From: Candidatus Gribaldobacteria bacterium
GTDB taxonomy: Bacteria; Patescibacteriota; Minisyncoccia; Minisyncoccales; CG1-02-41-26
Direction: 5' to 3'
Assembly (NCBI GenBank): GCA_026396775.1
Contig: JAPLWD010000010.1
Span: 1-6,270 of the forward strand
Length of the DNA: 6,270 nt
In this document: piece after piece, positions 1 through 6,123 of the stretch
Position numbering within the stretch: the first letter of the stretch is position 1
Layout: every line of letters starts with the position of its first letter
Translations under genes and position numbers: made by a program
The notes under the pieces: model-generated
Seen by the model: the letters and a program-made list of their open reading frames with translations, nothing else
Told to the model about the DNA's origin: nothing
Databases searched by the model: none

Positions 1-1149
1 ACCATTGGTCACGTTGACCACGGCAAAACCACTTTAACAGCGGCTATTTTGAAATACGCTAACCTAAAGGGCTGGATGTCGTCTAAGAAATCAGTTGACG
101 AAATTGATTCGGCTCCCGAAGAAAAGTCTCGTGGCATTACTATTAATATTTGCCACACTGAATTTGAAACCGACAATCGGCATTATGCTTTAATTGACTG
201 CCCTGGGCACGCTGATTATATCAAAAATATGATTACCGGAGCTGCTCAAATGGACGGTGGTATCTTAGTGGTGGCTGCTCCCGAAGGGCCAATGCCTCAA
301 ACCAGAGAGCATGTGCTTTTGGCCAGACAAGTTGGTTTGCCTTCTTTAGTTATCTTTTTAAACAAGTGCGATCAGGTTGATGACCCAGATATGATTGACT
401 TGGTGGAGTCGGAATTGAGAGAATTGTTAAAGAAGTATGATTTTCCTGGTGACGAAACACCTATTATCAGAGGCTCGGCTTTGCAAGCTTTAAGTGCTGG
501 ATCAATTGATGATGCAGCTATGAAGCCAATTGGAGAGCTTTTAGCTAAAGTGGATGAATATATCAAAGAGCCATCTCGCGACTTAGACAAGCCATTTTTA
601 ATGGGGATTGAAGATGTTTTCTCAATTGCTGGTAGAGGAACAGTGGCTACTGGTAGAGTGGAAAGAGGGATTGTTAAGGCCGGAGAAGATGTTGAGATTA
701 TTGGATTAAGACCAACTCAAAAAACCGTGGCTGTGAGCATGGAAATGTTTAACAAAACCTTAGACGAAGGCAGAGCCGGTGATAATGTGGGCGTGTTGTT
801 AAGAGGTTTGAAAAAAGAAGATATCGAAAGAGGTCAAGTGTTAGCTAAACCTGGCACTATTACTCCACATACTGAATTTGAGGCTGAAATTATTGCTTTA
901 AGCAAGGACGAAGGTGGCAGACATACTCCATTTTTTGCTGGGTACAAGCCTCAATTTTTTATGAAAACCTGCGATGTAACAGGTGATGTTACCTTGCCAG
1001 CCGGCGTGGAAATGGTGATGCCTGGAGATACAGCTAAAATTATGGCTAAGTTGATTACCCCTGTAGCCTTGGAAGAAAAACAGAGATTTGCTATCCGCGA
1101 GGGTGGCAGAACTGTGGGAGCAGGCGTGGTAACTAAAATTATTAAGTAA
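1..1149 (+). CDS. tuf: Elongation factor Tu, 5'-truncated by the window
   Basis: EF-Tu is the cytoplasmic GTPase that carries aminoacyl-tRNA to the ribosomal A site. The frame is open from base 1, giving 382 residues. E. coli alignment places the first visible residue at Thr16, so about 15 N-terminal residues lie outside the window, and the TTG at 49 is not the real start. G1 is GHVDHGKT (fragment residues 3-10), the switch I Thr is in RGIT (44-47), G3 is DCPGH (66-70, with the catalytic His at 70), G4 is NKCD (121-124) and G5 is SAL (159-161). Domain 2 opens near [14 protein letters not shown] (from ~196). Domain 3 contains GGRHTPFF (~305) and ends with [14 protein letters not shown] (from ~363). 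All nucleotide-binding residues are intact. The gene ends in TAA, 24 nt before rpsJ, which is the str-to-S10 linkage found in many bacteria. Confidence 0.98.
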   Translation, partial: TIGHVDHGKTTLTAAILKYANLKGWMSSKKSVDEIDSAPEEKSRGITINICHTEFETDNRHYALIDCPGHADYIKNMITGAAQMDGGILVVAAPEGPMPQTREHVLLARQVGLPSLVIFLNKCDQVDDPDMIDLVESELRELLKKYDFPGDETPIIRGSALQALSAGSIDDAAMKPIGELLAKVDEYIKEPSRDLDKPFLMGIEDVFSIAGRGTVATGRVERGIVKAGEDVEIIGLRPTQKTVAVSMEMFNKTLDEGRAGDNVGVLLRGLKKEDIERGQVLAKPGTITPHTEFEAEIIALSKDEGGRHTPFFAGYKPQFFMKTCDVTGDVTLPAGVEMVMPGDTAKIMAKLITPVALEEKQRFAIREGGRTVGAGVVTKIIK

Positions 1150-1173
1150 GCAAGAAAAAATAAAAGAATTGTC

Positions 1174-1533
1174 ATGACAACGACTGCAACGGAAGAGAAG
1201 AGTAAAATAAAGGAGGCTATTGAGCTTAGGCCACAGCTAAGGATTAAACTAAAGTCCTATGACAGCAAGGTGATTGACGCTTCTTGTCAGCAAATTGTTG
1301 AAATTGCTTTAAGGACTAATGTTGAAATTGCTGGGCCAGTTCCTTTGCCAACTGAAATCAAACGCTACACTGTAAATAGGTCAACTTTTGTGCATAAGGA
1401 TGCGAGAGAGCAGTTTGAAATGCGTGTGCACAAGAGATTAATAGAAATCAAAAATCCCAATCAAAGATTTATTGATTCCTTACGCGATTTGACCTTGCCA
1501 ACCGGCGTAGAAATTGAAGTTAAGACCGCTTAA
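1174..1533 (+). CDS. rpsJ: 30S ribosomal protein S10 (uS10, NusE)
   Basis: S10 is a protein of the 30S head. In studied bacteria it also acts as NusE with NusB in transcription antitermination. The product is 119 residues against ~103 in E. coli. The family core starts near residue 21 (QLRIKLKSYDSKVID) and continues through GPVPLPT (54-60), the loop residues TFVHKDARE (71-79) and RLIEIKNPN (88-96). The extra ~16-18 residues form a polar, Thr/Lys/Glu-rich N-terminal tail. ATG at 1174 is chosen because it is the only ATG between the in-frame tuf stop and the conserved core. The sequence before it is A-rich, with no Shine-Dalgarno match and C at -1, unlike the other genes here. An AAGGAGG at 1210-1216 lies inside the tail codons and has no suitably spaced in-frame start. 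A 112-nt spacer follows the TAA stop. Confidence 0.97.
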   Translation: MTTTATEEKSKIKEAIELRPQLRIKLKSYDSKVIDASCQQIVEIALRTNVEIAGPVPLPTEIKRYTVNRSTFVHKDAREQFEMRVHKRLIEIKNPNQRFIDSLRDLTLPTGVEIEVKTA

Positions 1534-1541
1534 CTTCAAAA

Positions 1542-1570
1542 TTGCAATAACCTTTTTTAATGGTTAATAT
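1542..1570 (+). promoter_or_regulatory. Possible sigma70-type promoter for the rplC-led genes
   Basis: TTGCAA at 1542-1547 and TAATAT at 1565-1570 are separated by exactly 17 nt. Each hexamer matches the consensus at 4 of 6 positions. A start near 1577 would give a leader of ~70 nt carrying the GC-rich hairpin before rplC. In such AT-rich DNA a match of this quality can arise by chance, and the same bases can form the weak hairpin described separately. The case rests mainly on its position in the only long spacer of the cluster. Confidence 0.3.
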
Positions 1571-1576
1571 TTTTTT
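1548..1576 (+). terminator. Weak candidate intrinsic terminator after rpsJ
   Basis: TAACC (1548-1552) can pair with GGTTA (1562-1566) around a 9-nt loop, and a run of seven T (1570-1576) follows after three bases. The stem has only 5 bp and two G-C pairs, so termination would be inefficient at best. It could partly separate tuf-rpsJ transcription from the rplC group. The T-run may equally be plain AT-rich spacer. Confidence 0.25.
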
Positions 1577-1600
1577 CGTTTAAAATAGTATTTAAATTGT

Positions 1601-1640
1601 AAGCCGGAATGATTCGCCGGGTGAAAGCCCGGTTATTTTA
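1601..1640 (+). promoter_or_regulatory. GC-rich hairpin before rplC, candidate leader or attenuator
   Basis: CCGGG (1617-1621) pairs perfectly with CCCGG (1628-1632). A further T-G wobble (1622/1627) closes a GAAA tetraloop (1623-1626). The stem is followed by TTATTTTATT, which resembles a terminator tail, and the rplC ATG lies 13 nt after the stem. A third CCGG at 1604-1607 can pair either with 1617-1620 or with 1629-1632, so alternative folds exist. In the second case AGCCGG (1602-1607) pairs with CCGGTT (1629-1634), including one wobble. This GC-rich patch stands out from its AT-rich spacer. It does not match any named leader RNA I recognise. The hairpin is directly visible. A regulatory role, such as feedback by L3 or L4, is inferred. 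Confidence 0.5.
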
Positions 1641-1645
1641 TTGAT

Positions 1646-2233
1646 ATGGCCAAACTTATTCTTGGAAAAAAAGTAGAAATGACTAGAATTTGGAAAGATG
1701 GAAAAGTGGTGCCTTGCACCTTGATTTCGGTTGGCCCTTGTTTTGTAACCCAATTGAAAACTCTTGAGAAAGATGGTTATGAAGCTGTGCAGATTGGCTT
1801 TGAGAAGAAAGTTAAGAATATCAAAAAAACCGAGAAGGGTAAGGAATTCAAGCACCTTTGTGAAATTAAAGAGAGTCCGGCTGATTATCAGGTTGGTCAA
1901 CAAATTGATTTTTCGATTTTTTCAGAGGGAGAAAAGGTGAAAATAATGAGTGTTTCTAAGGGTAAGGGTTTTCAGGGGGCGGTGAAAAGATGGAATTTTA
2001 AAGGCAGAAACCAAACTCATGGTGTTAAGCACGAGCAAAGAGCGGTTGGATCGATTGGAGCGACGGGGCCAGGCAGGGTTTTTCCTGGGCGTAAGATGCC
2101 TGGACGAATGGGGAGCGATCAAATAACAGTGGCTAATTTAGAAATTGCCAAAGTTGATTTAGAAAATAGTTTAATTGCGATTAAGGGAGCTGTGCCTGGA
2201 CATAGAGGCACTTTAGTGCAAATCAAGAATTAA
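1646..2233 (+). CDS. rplC: 50S ribosomal protein L3 (uL3)
   Basis: L3 is an early-assembling 50S protein whose long loop reaches towards the peptidyl-transferase centre. The product is 195 residues, slightly shorter than E. coli (209). Hallmarks are GKKVEMTRI (7-15), VSKGKGFQGAVKRWNF (103-118), the central loop GSIGATGPGRVFPGRKMPGRMG (135-156, in two conserved blocks) and the C-terminal KGAVPGHRG (180-188). The usual GMT near the N-terminus reads EMT (Glu11). The loop after GSIG reads ATG instead of the QNQT of E. coli, so the glutamine methylated there by PrmB appears absent. The ATG at 1646 matches the family N-terminus and follows the leader hairpin. There is no Shine-Dalgarno sequence. 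The TAA is 2 nt before rplD. Confidence 0.97.
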   Translation: MAKLILGKKVEMTRIWKDGKVVPCTLISVGPCFVTQLKTLEKDGYEAVQIGFEKKVKNIKKTEKGKEFKHLCEIKESPADYQVGQQIDFSIFSEGEKVKIMSVSKGKGFQGAVKRWNFKGRNQTHGVKHEQRAVGSIGATGPGRVFPGRKMPGRMGSDQITVANLEIAKVDLENSLIAIKGAVPGHRGTLVQIKN

Positions 2234-2235
2234 GT

Positions 2236-2889
2236 ATGAAAACTGAAGTTTACAATCAAGATAAAACTAAAAAACAACAGGTTGAATTACCCGAATCGGT
2301 TTTTGGTTTAAAAGTTAACACTGATTTAGTTCATCAAGTGGTGGTAAGTCAATTGTCTAATCGCCGACAGGGAACAGTTCAAGCTAAAACTAGAAGTGAA
2401 GTGTCGGGGGGTGGTAGAAAGCCTTGGAAACAAAAAGGCACTGGCCGAGCTAGGCACGGTTCAATTAGATCTCCTTTATGGAGAGGAGGTGGCATTACTT
2501 TTGGGCCAAGAAACGAAAAGAATTATCAAAAAACTATTCCTAATAAAATCAGGAGACTAGCTTTATTAATGGCTTTATCAGCTAAAACGAAGGCTAATCT
2601 TTTGATAGTAGTAGATAGTTTGGCCTTGAAGTCCCCAAAGACTAAATTGGCTTTTGATTTTTTAAGTCAATTACCCCTAGAAGGGACTACTTTAATTATT
2701 ACGGCTAGCTACAATGAAAGTTTTTACAGATCAGCTAGAAATATTGCCAAAGTTAGCATTATGGAAGCTCGGAATTTGAATGCTTTAGATGTAATGTCGT
2801 TTAAAAATGTGGTAGTAGAAAAGTCGGGGGTGCAAGTTATCCAAGAAATTTTTGCAAACGAAAAGTCAAAAGTTAAATCTGTGGCTTAA
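2236..2889 (+). CDS. rplD: 50S ribosomal protein L4 (uL4)
   Basis: L4 binds 23S rRNA domain I, and its extended loop lines the exit-tunnel constriction. In E. coli it also represses the S10 operon through the mRNA leader. The product is 217 residues against 201 in E. coli, with a slightly longer N-terminus and a short Lys/Ser-rich C-terminal tail. The loop signature runs RQGTVQAKTRSEV (44-56), GGGRKPWKQKGTGRARHGS (58-76), then IRSPLWRGGG (77-86). Lys67 matches E. coli Lys63, the macrolide-resistance position, and is wild type. The C-terminal fold shows NLLIVVD (121-127), LEGTTLIIT (148-156) and the RNIAKV helix (168-173). ATG 2236 lies 2 nt after the rplC stop and leaves a normal N-terminus. 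No Shine-Dalgarno is present, so coupling to rplC translation is likely. Confidence 0.97.
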   Translation: MKTEVYNQDKTKKQQVELPESVFGLKVNTDLVHQVVVSQLSNRRQGTVQAKTRSEVSGGGRKPWKQKGTGRARHGSIRSPLWRGGGITFGPRNEKNYQKTIPNKIRRLALLMALSAKTKANLLIVVDSLALKSPKTKLAFDFLSQLPLEGTTLIITASYNESFYRSARNIAKVSIMEARNLNALDVMSFKNVVVEKSGVQVIQEIFANEKSKVKSVA

Positions 2890-2898
2890 TTTGTCAAT

Positions 2899-3363
2899 AT
2901 GGCATTATTCAATTTAGGTAAAAAAACTGACGAAAAAAGAGAGACTAAGGCGAAAGAGGTAACTAAAATGAAAAAAACTGCGGTTAAAACCGAAGCAAGA
3001 AAGCTTTCAACTGTTGAAGTTAAACCCGAATTAGCTCAAAAGAAAGAAGTTAAGGCTCAAACTAGGAATAAGAAGGATATTAAAGTAGCCCCTTTGGTTT
3101 TAAGACATCCCCATGTTACTGAAAAAGCGACAGTTTTGGCGGGGGTTAATCAATATGTTTTTAATGTTTTTAAAACTGCCAATAAAAGCGAAGTGAAAAA
3201 ATCGGTTGAGGAAGTTTATGGGGTTAAGGTTGAAGAGGTACGAATAATTAACATCCCTGCTAAGAAAAGAAGATTAGGCAAGAGTAACGGCTGGAAGGGA
3301 GGATATAAAAAAGCGATTGTGAAAATTCAAAAAGATCAAACCATTGAGTTGATGCCTAGGTAA
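2899..3363 (+). CDS. rplW: 50S ribosomal protein L23 (uL23) with long basic N-terminal extension
   Basis: L23 sits at the polypeptide tunnel exit and is the docking site for trigger factor and signal recognition particle. The product is 154 residues, whereas E. coli has 100. The conserved domain begins near residue 64 (PLVLRHPHVTEKA), continues through NQYVFNVFKTANKSEVKKSV (84-103) and VEEVRIINI (111-119), and ends with the loop KKRRLGKSNGWKGGYKKAIV (122-141). VTE at 73-75 matches the VSE of E. coli residues 16-18 that contacts trigger factor. Residues 1-63 are a Lys/Glu/Thr/Ala-rich, probably disordered extension. ATG 2899 lies 9 nt after the rplD stop and has T at -1. ATG 2968 (Met24) is an alternative preceded by AAAGAGGT (2953-2960). 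It would leave a 131-residue protein that still carries a ~40-residue extension. The gene ends in tandem stops TAATAG. Confidence 0.94.
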   Translation: MALFNLGKKTDEKRETKAKEVTKMKKTAVKTEARKLSTVEVKPELAQKKEVKAQTRNKKDIKVAPLVLRHPHVTEKATVLAGVNQYVFNVFKTANKSEVKKSVEEVYGVKVEEVRIINIPAKKRRLGKSNGWKGGYKKAIVKIQKDQTIELMPR

Positions 3364-3372
3364 TAGAAAATT

Positions 3373-4173
3373 ATGTTACACAGAAAACCTAAACATAAAA
3401 AGCCAAAAAGTATTTTAAGCAAAAAGCGTCCCGAGAAGTCGTTGCTTTTACCTTTGAAAAAGAAGGCTGGCAAGAACAATAGGGGAAGAATCACGGTTAG
3501 ACATAAGGGAGGTGGGGTGAAAAGGATGTATCGGATTATTGAATTCGGTCAATTTAAAATGAATGAAGTAGCTCAAGTAAAAGCCATTGAGTATGACCCT
3601 AATCGTACTTGTTTTTTGGCGCTTTTGGGCTATAATGACGGATGCAAGTGTTATGTTTTGGCGGCAGATGGATTAAGAGAAGGGGATGAAGTTACTTGCG
3701 CTGAAAAAACTGAATTAAAAAAAGGCAATCGGCTTAAATTAAGACATATTCCTGTAGGGATTATGGTTCACAACATTGAATTACAGCCTAATCAAGGAGG
3801 TAGAATTGCTCGCTCGGCTGGATCGGCCTGTCAGGTAATGGCACAAGAAGATAAATATACTAATTTGAAGATGCCCTCGGGGGAGATTAGAAAAGTTTTA
3901 GGCGAATGTTTTTGTTCAGTTGGCAACCTATCTAACCCTGAACATCGTTTTCATCAATTGGGCAAAGCAGGAACTGCTAGATTGAAAGGTATTCGTCCAT
4001 CAGTGAGAGGCTCGGCTATGAATGCTTGCGATCATCCTCATGGTGGTGGTAAAAATGCTCAACCAATTGGTTTGAAATATCCTAAAACTCCTTGGGGTAA
4101 GCACGCTTTGGGAGTTAAAACTAGGAAAAGACAACAAAGTGATAAATTTATAATGCAACGCCGACATAAGTAA
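3373..4173 (+). CDS. rplB: 50S ribosomal protein L2 (uL2), shortened N-terminus, cysteine-rich
   Basis: L2 is needed for subunit joining and for the structure around the peptidyl-transferase centre. The product is 266 residues against ~273-277 usually. Core signatures are PEKSLLLPLKKKAGKNNRGR (20-39), TVRHKGGG (41-48), EYDPNRT (73-79), IPVGIMVHNIELQPNQGGRI (126-145), ARSAG (146-150), GKAGTARLKGIRPSVRGSAM (197-216), and DHPHGGG (220-226) with His221 at E. coli His229. The C-terminus has TPWGKHALGVKTRK and DKFI. The N-terminus lacks the usual YKPTTPGRR-type segment. In-frame stops TAA TAG lie 9-12 nt upstream, so no earlier start is possible. Eight cysteines occur (80, 91, 93, 109, 153, 179, 181, 219), including two CxC pairs. 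There are 9 nt after the rplW stop and only an AGG at an overlong distance as a Shine-Dalgarno candidate. Confidence 0.97.
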   Translation: MLHRKPKHKKPKSILSKKRPEKSLLLPLKKKAGKNNRGRITVRHKGGGVKRMYRIIEFGQFKMNEVAQVKAIEYDPNRTCFLALLGYNDGCKCYVLAADGLREGDEVTCAEKTELKKGNRLKLRHIPVGIMVHNIELQPNQGGRIARSAGSACQVMAQEDKYTNLKMPSGEIRKVLGECFCSVGNLSNPEHRFHQLGKAGTARLKGIRPSVRGSAMNACDHPHGGGKNAQPIGLKYPKTPWGKHALGVKTRKRQQSDKFIMQRRHK

Positions 4174-4180
4174 TTAAAAT

Positions 4181-4513
4181 ATGCCAAGAAGTCTTAAAAA
4201 AGGACCATATATAGAGGAAAGATTGATCAAGAGAATCGCAGGGTTGAAAAAAGATGATAAAGCCATTGTTAAGGTTTGGAAAAGAGCGGTGGCAATTTCT
4301 CCAGAAATGGTGGGTTTTACTTTTGGAGTGCATAACGGTAAAGAATTTATTCCGGTTTATGTGACTGAAGATATGGTTGGCCATAAATTGGGGGAATTTT
4401 CTCCTACTACTAAATTTTCTAGGCATGGTGGTAAGATGCAGAAAGATCAAGAGACTAAAGCTAAGGCTAGTGAAACTGCCACAGCGGTTGCCACTAAAAC
4501 TAAAAAGAAATAA
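4181..4513 (+). CDS. rpsS: 30S ribosomal protein S19 (uS19) with C-terminal tail
   Basis: S19 pairs with S13 in the 30S head, where its C-terminus approaches the A- and P-site tRNAs. The product is 110 residues, compared with 92 in E. coli. The N-terminal [17 protein letters not shown] (2-18) and the signature [20 protein letters not shown] (50-69) followed by LGEFSPT (70-76) are intact. The core ends near RHGGK (81-85). Residues 86-110 are a low-complexity Lys/Thr/Ala tail ending TKTKKK. ATG 4181 gives the exact family N-terminus, lies 7 nt after the rplB stop, and is preceded by TTAAAAT with no Shine-Dalgarno. The stop is TAA. Confidence 0.97.
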   Translation: MPRSLKKGPYIEERLIKRIAGLKKDDKAIVKVWKRAVAISPEMVGFTFGVHNGKEFIPVYVTEDMVGHKLGEFSPTTKFSRHGGKMQKDQETKAKASETATAVATKTKKK

Positions 4514-4523
4514 GATTTGAAAT

Positions 4524-5030
4524 ATGATGATTGAAGCTCGATTATCTAAACTAAGAATTGCGCCCCGTAAAATGAGGCTTTTAGCTGATTTAATCCGTGG
4601 CAAGCAAGCTGTGAAAGCGAGGGCTCTTTTGGATTACAATTTAAAAAGAGGCTCTTTGCCTTTGCAAAAATTGTTAAATTCGGCCATTGCTAACGCAAAG
4701 AATAATTTTTACTTAGACGAAAAAGATTTAAGGGTGGCGAAGATTTTTGTGGATGAAGGGACTAAGCTAAAAAGATGGAGGGCTAGAGCGAAGGGGCGAG
4801 CCAATAGAATTGAGAAAAAAACTTCTAGTGTTGTTTTAACACTTGAATCGATTGGAGTACAAACTAAGAAGATTTCGGGTCAAGTTAATCAAAACAAGGG
4901 AGAAGAAGGTAAAAAAATTGAAAAGGTTAAAATCAAGAAAGCTAGTGGCTTTAAACCAGAGCAAGCTAGAAACACCAAGGTTAAAACTAAAGTTACTACC
5001 AGTAAGACTTTTCAAAGAAAATCAATCTAA
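4524..5030 (+). CDS. rplV: 50S ribosomal protein L22 (uL22) with Lys-rich C-terminal extension
   Basis: L22 contacts all domains of 23S rRNA. Its beta-hairpin lines the exit tunnel and its globular part lies at the tunnel exit. The product is 168 residues against 110 in E. coli. The core has RIAPRKMRLLADLIRGK (11-27), LLNSAIANAKNN (50-61), VAKIFVDEG (71-79), the tunnel hairpin KLKRWRARAKGRANRI (81-96) and KKTSSVVL (98-105). Residues ~110-168 are an unmatched, strongly basic tail with repeated KV/KT/KI patterns. LKR at 82-84 corresponds to the E. coli MKR whose deletion gives macrolide resistance, so it is intact. Two consecutive ATGs (4524, 4527) make the start uncertain by one codon. The first has T at -1. 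The gene lies 10 nt after rpsS. Confidence 0.96.
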   Translation: MMIEARLSKLRIAPRKMRLLADLIRGKQAVKARALLDYNLKRGSLPLQKLLNSAIANAKNNFYLDEKDLRVAKIFVDEGTKLKRWRARAKGRANRIEKKTSSVVLTLESIGVQTKKISGQVNQNKGEEGKKIEKVKIKKASGFKPEQARNTKVKTKVTTSKTFQRKSI

Positions 5031-5033
5031 TTT

Positions 5034-5705
5034 ATGAGTCATAAATCACATCCAAAAGTATTAAGAATTAGAGAAATCAAGGATTGGCTGTCCCGAGGTT
5101 TTTATCAAAGAAATTTTCCTCGTTTTTTAGAAGAGGATTGTCGAATTAGAGACTTTTTGAATGAAAAATTACCCCAAGGAACAGTTCAGGATGTTGAGAT
5201 TGAAAGAGGCCAAACTGTTTTGAAGGTTATTATTAAAACATCTCGTCCGGCTTTAATTATTGGCCGAGGGGGCAAAGGCGTTGAAGAGTTAAAGTATGCT
5301 TTAGAAAAAGAGCTCTCAAAAAGAAGTATGATTAGGCTACTTAGCCCAATTAACAGACGCGATCTTAAAATTGAAATTTTAGAGGTTAGAAATATGTGGG
5401 CTTCGTCTAGTTTAACGGCTCAATGGGTGGCAGGTCAATTAGAAAAAATGGTACCTTTTAGACGAGTGATTAAAATGGCGATTGGTAAATCAATAGAACA
5501 AAAAGAAGTTCAGGGGGTTAGAGTTGAGCTTTCGGGTCGCTTGAATGGGGTTGAAATTTCTCGCAGAGAATGGTTGAAGGAAGGGCGTTTGCCTCGCCAA
5601 AATTTTAGAGCCATTATTGATTATCATTTGGCACAGGCACACTGTACTTATGGCGTGATTGGTGTTAAGGTATGGATTTATAAGGGTGAAAGCTTTATTA
5701 AGTAA
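5034..5705 (+). CDS. rpsC: 30S ribosomal protein S3 (uS3)
   Basis: S3 forms part of the mRNA entry channel of the 30S head and contributes to mRNA helicase activity. The product is 223 residues against 233 in E. coli. The N-terminal SHKSHPKVLRI replaces the common GQKVHPxGxRLG but keeps K4 and HP (6-7). The KH domain has IIGRGGKGVEEL (75-86) with an intact GxxG. About 12-13 residues more than in E. coli separate this motif from EILEVRN (114-120). FRRVIK (142-147) retains the two Arg and the Lys matching E. coli helicase residues R131, R132 and K135. The C-terminal signature is SGRLNGVEISRREWLKEGRL (167-186), then AHCTYGVIGVKVWIYKGE (202-219). ATG 5034 is 3 nt after rplV, with no Shine-Dalgarno, suggesting translational coupling. 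Confidence 0.97.
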   Translation: MSHKSHPKVLRIREIKDWLSRGFYQRNFPRFLEEDCRIRDFLNEKLPQGTVQDVEIERGQTVLKVIIKTSRPALIIGRGGKGVEELKYALEKELSKRSMIRLLSPINRRDLKIEILEVRNMWASSSLTAQWVAGQLEKMVPFRRVIKMAIGKSIEQKEVQGVRVELSGRLNGVEISRREWLKEGRLPRQNFRAIIDYHLAQAHCTYGVIGVKVWIYKGESFIK

Positions 5706-5710
5706 TTTAT

Positions 5711-6118
5711 ATGTTGCAACCAAAGAAAATGAAACATCGCAAGTGGCATAAGGGTAGATCCAAAGGGGTGGAAACCCGAGGCACCGAAGTTAATTTTGGT
5801 AGCTTTGGATTACAATCTTTGGGTACTAAATGGATTACTAATAATCAGATTGAAGCTTGCAAAAAAGTTATTTTAAAGCAATTAAAGAAAAAGGGCAAAA
5901 TGTGGGTTAGAATTTTTCCACAAAAGCCTATTACGGCTAAAGGAGGAGAAGTTGGGATGGGTGGAGGTAAGGGTGCTGTGGATCACTATGTTTTTCCAGT
6001 TAAGCCGGGTAGAATTCTTTTTGAACTAGATGGAATAACCGAAGAAATGGCCAAGAAGACTTTTAAAAAAGTGACTGAAAAATTACCCATTAGAACTAAG
6101 TTTATTACCCAAGCTTAA
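5711..6118 (+). CDS. rplP: 50S ribosomal protein L16 (uL16)
   Basis: L16 is a late-assembling 50S protein that organises the A-site tRNA elbow region and approaches the peptidyl-transferase centre. The product is 135 residues, the normal family length (136 in E. coli). The sequence shows MLQPKKMKHRKWHKGR (1-16), RGTEVNFGSFGLQSL (23-37), NNQIEACKKVI (44-54), GKMWVRIFPQKPIT (62-75), MGGGKGAVDHYVFPVKPGR (83-101) and KLPIRTKFIT (124-133). Gly82 occupies the place of E. coli Arg81, the hydroxylated arginine, and Gly85 replaces a Lys. The rest of the protein is well conserved. The N-terminus fixes ATG 5711, 5 nt after rpsC, with TTTAT before it. AAAGGAGG at 5939-5946 is internal. Confidence 0.97.
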   Translation: MLQPKKMKHRKWHKGRSKGVETRGTEVNFGSFGLQSLGTKWITNNQIEACKKVILKQLKKKGKMWVRIFPQKPITAKGGEVGMGGGKGAVDHYVFPVKPGRILFELDGITEEMAKKTFKKVTEKLPIRTKFITQA

Positions 6119-6123
6119 AAAAT

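Noticed and set aside
49..51. TTG at 49 as the start of EF-Tu.
   Set aside because: The same frame upstream encodes the P-loop GHVDHGKT, so the gene starts before the window.
1210..1222. AAGGAGG in rpsJ followed by ATT/TTG, which could mark a start giving a 104-residue S10 of standard length.
   Set aside because: The in-frame ATT is only 2 nt after the motif and the TTG is out of frame. The codons simply spell Lys-Glu-Ala. ATG 1174 is the better start.
1592..1903. Minus-strand open frame of 103 codons covering the leader and the rplC start.
   Set aside because: It is antisense to conserved rplC, Phe/Leu-rich as expected for the complement of Lys-rich coding sequence, and has no family signature.
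4148..4603. Open frame of 151 codons on the minus strand across rpsS and the gene borders.
   Set aside because: It lies antisense to the certain genes rplB, rpsS and rplV, with no recognisable domain. It is a shadow of biased codon use.
4843..5037. A 64-codon + strand frame inside the L22 tail, rich in Lys and Arg.
   Set aside because: It is an out-of-frame reading of the same A-rich DNA. The L22 frame is continuous from the conserved core to the TAA and is followed directly by rpsC.
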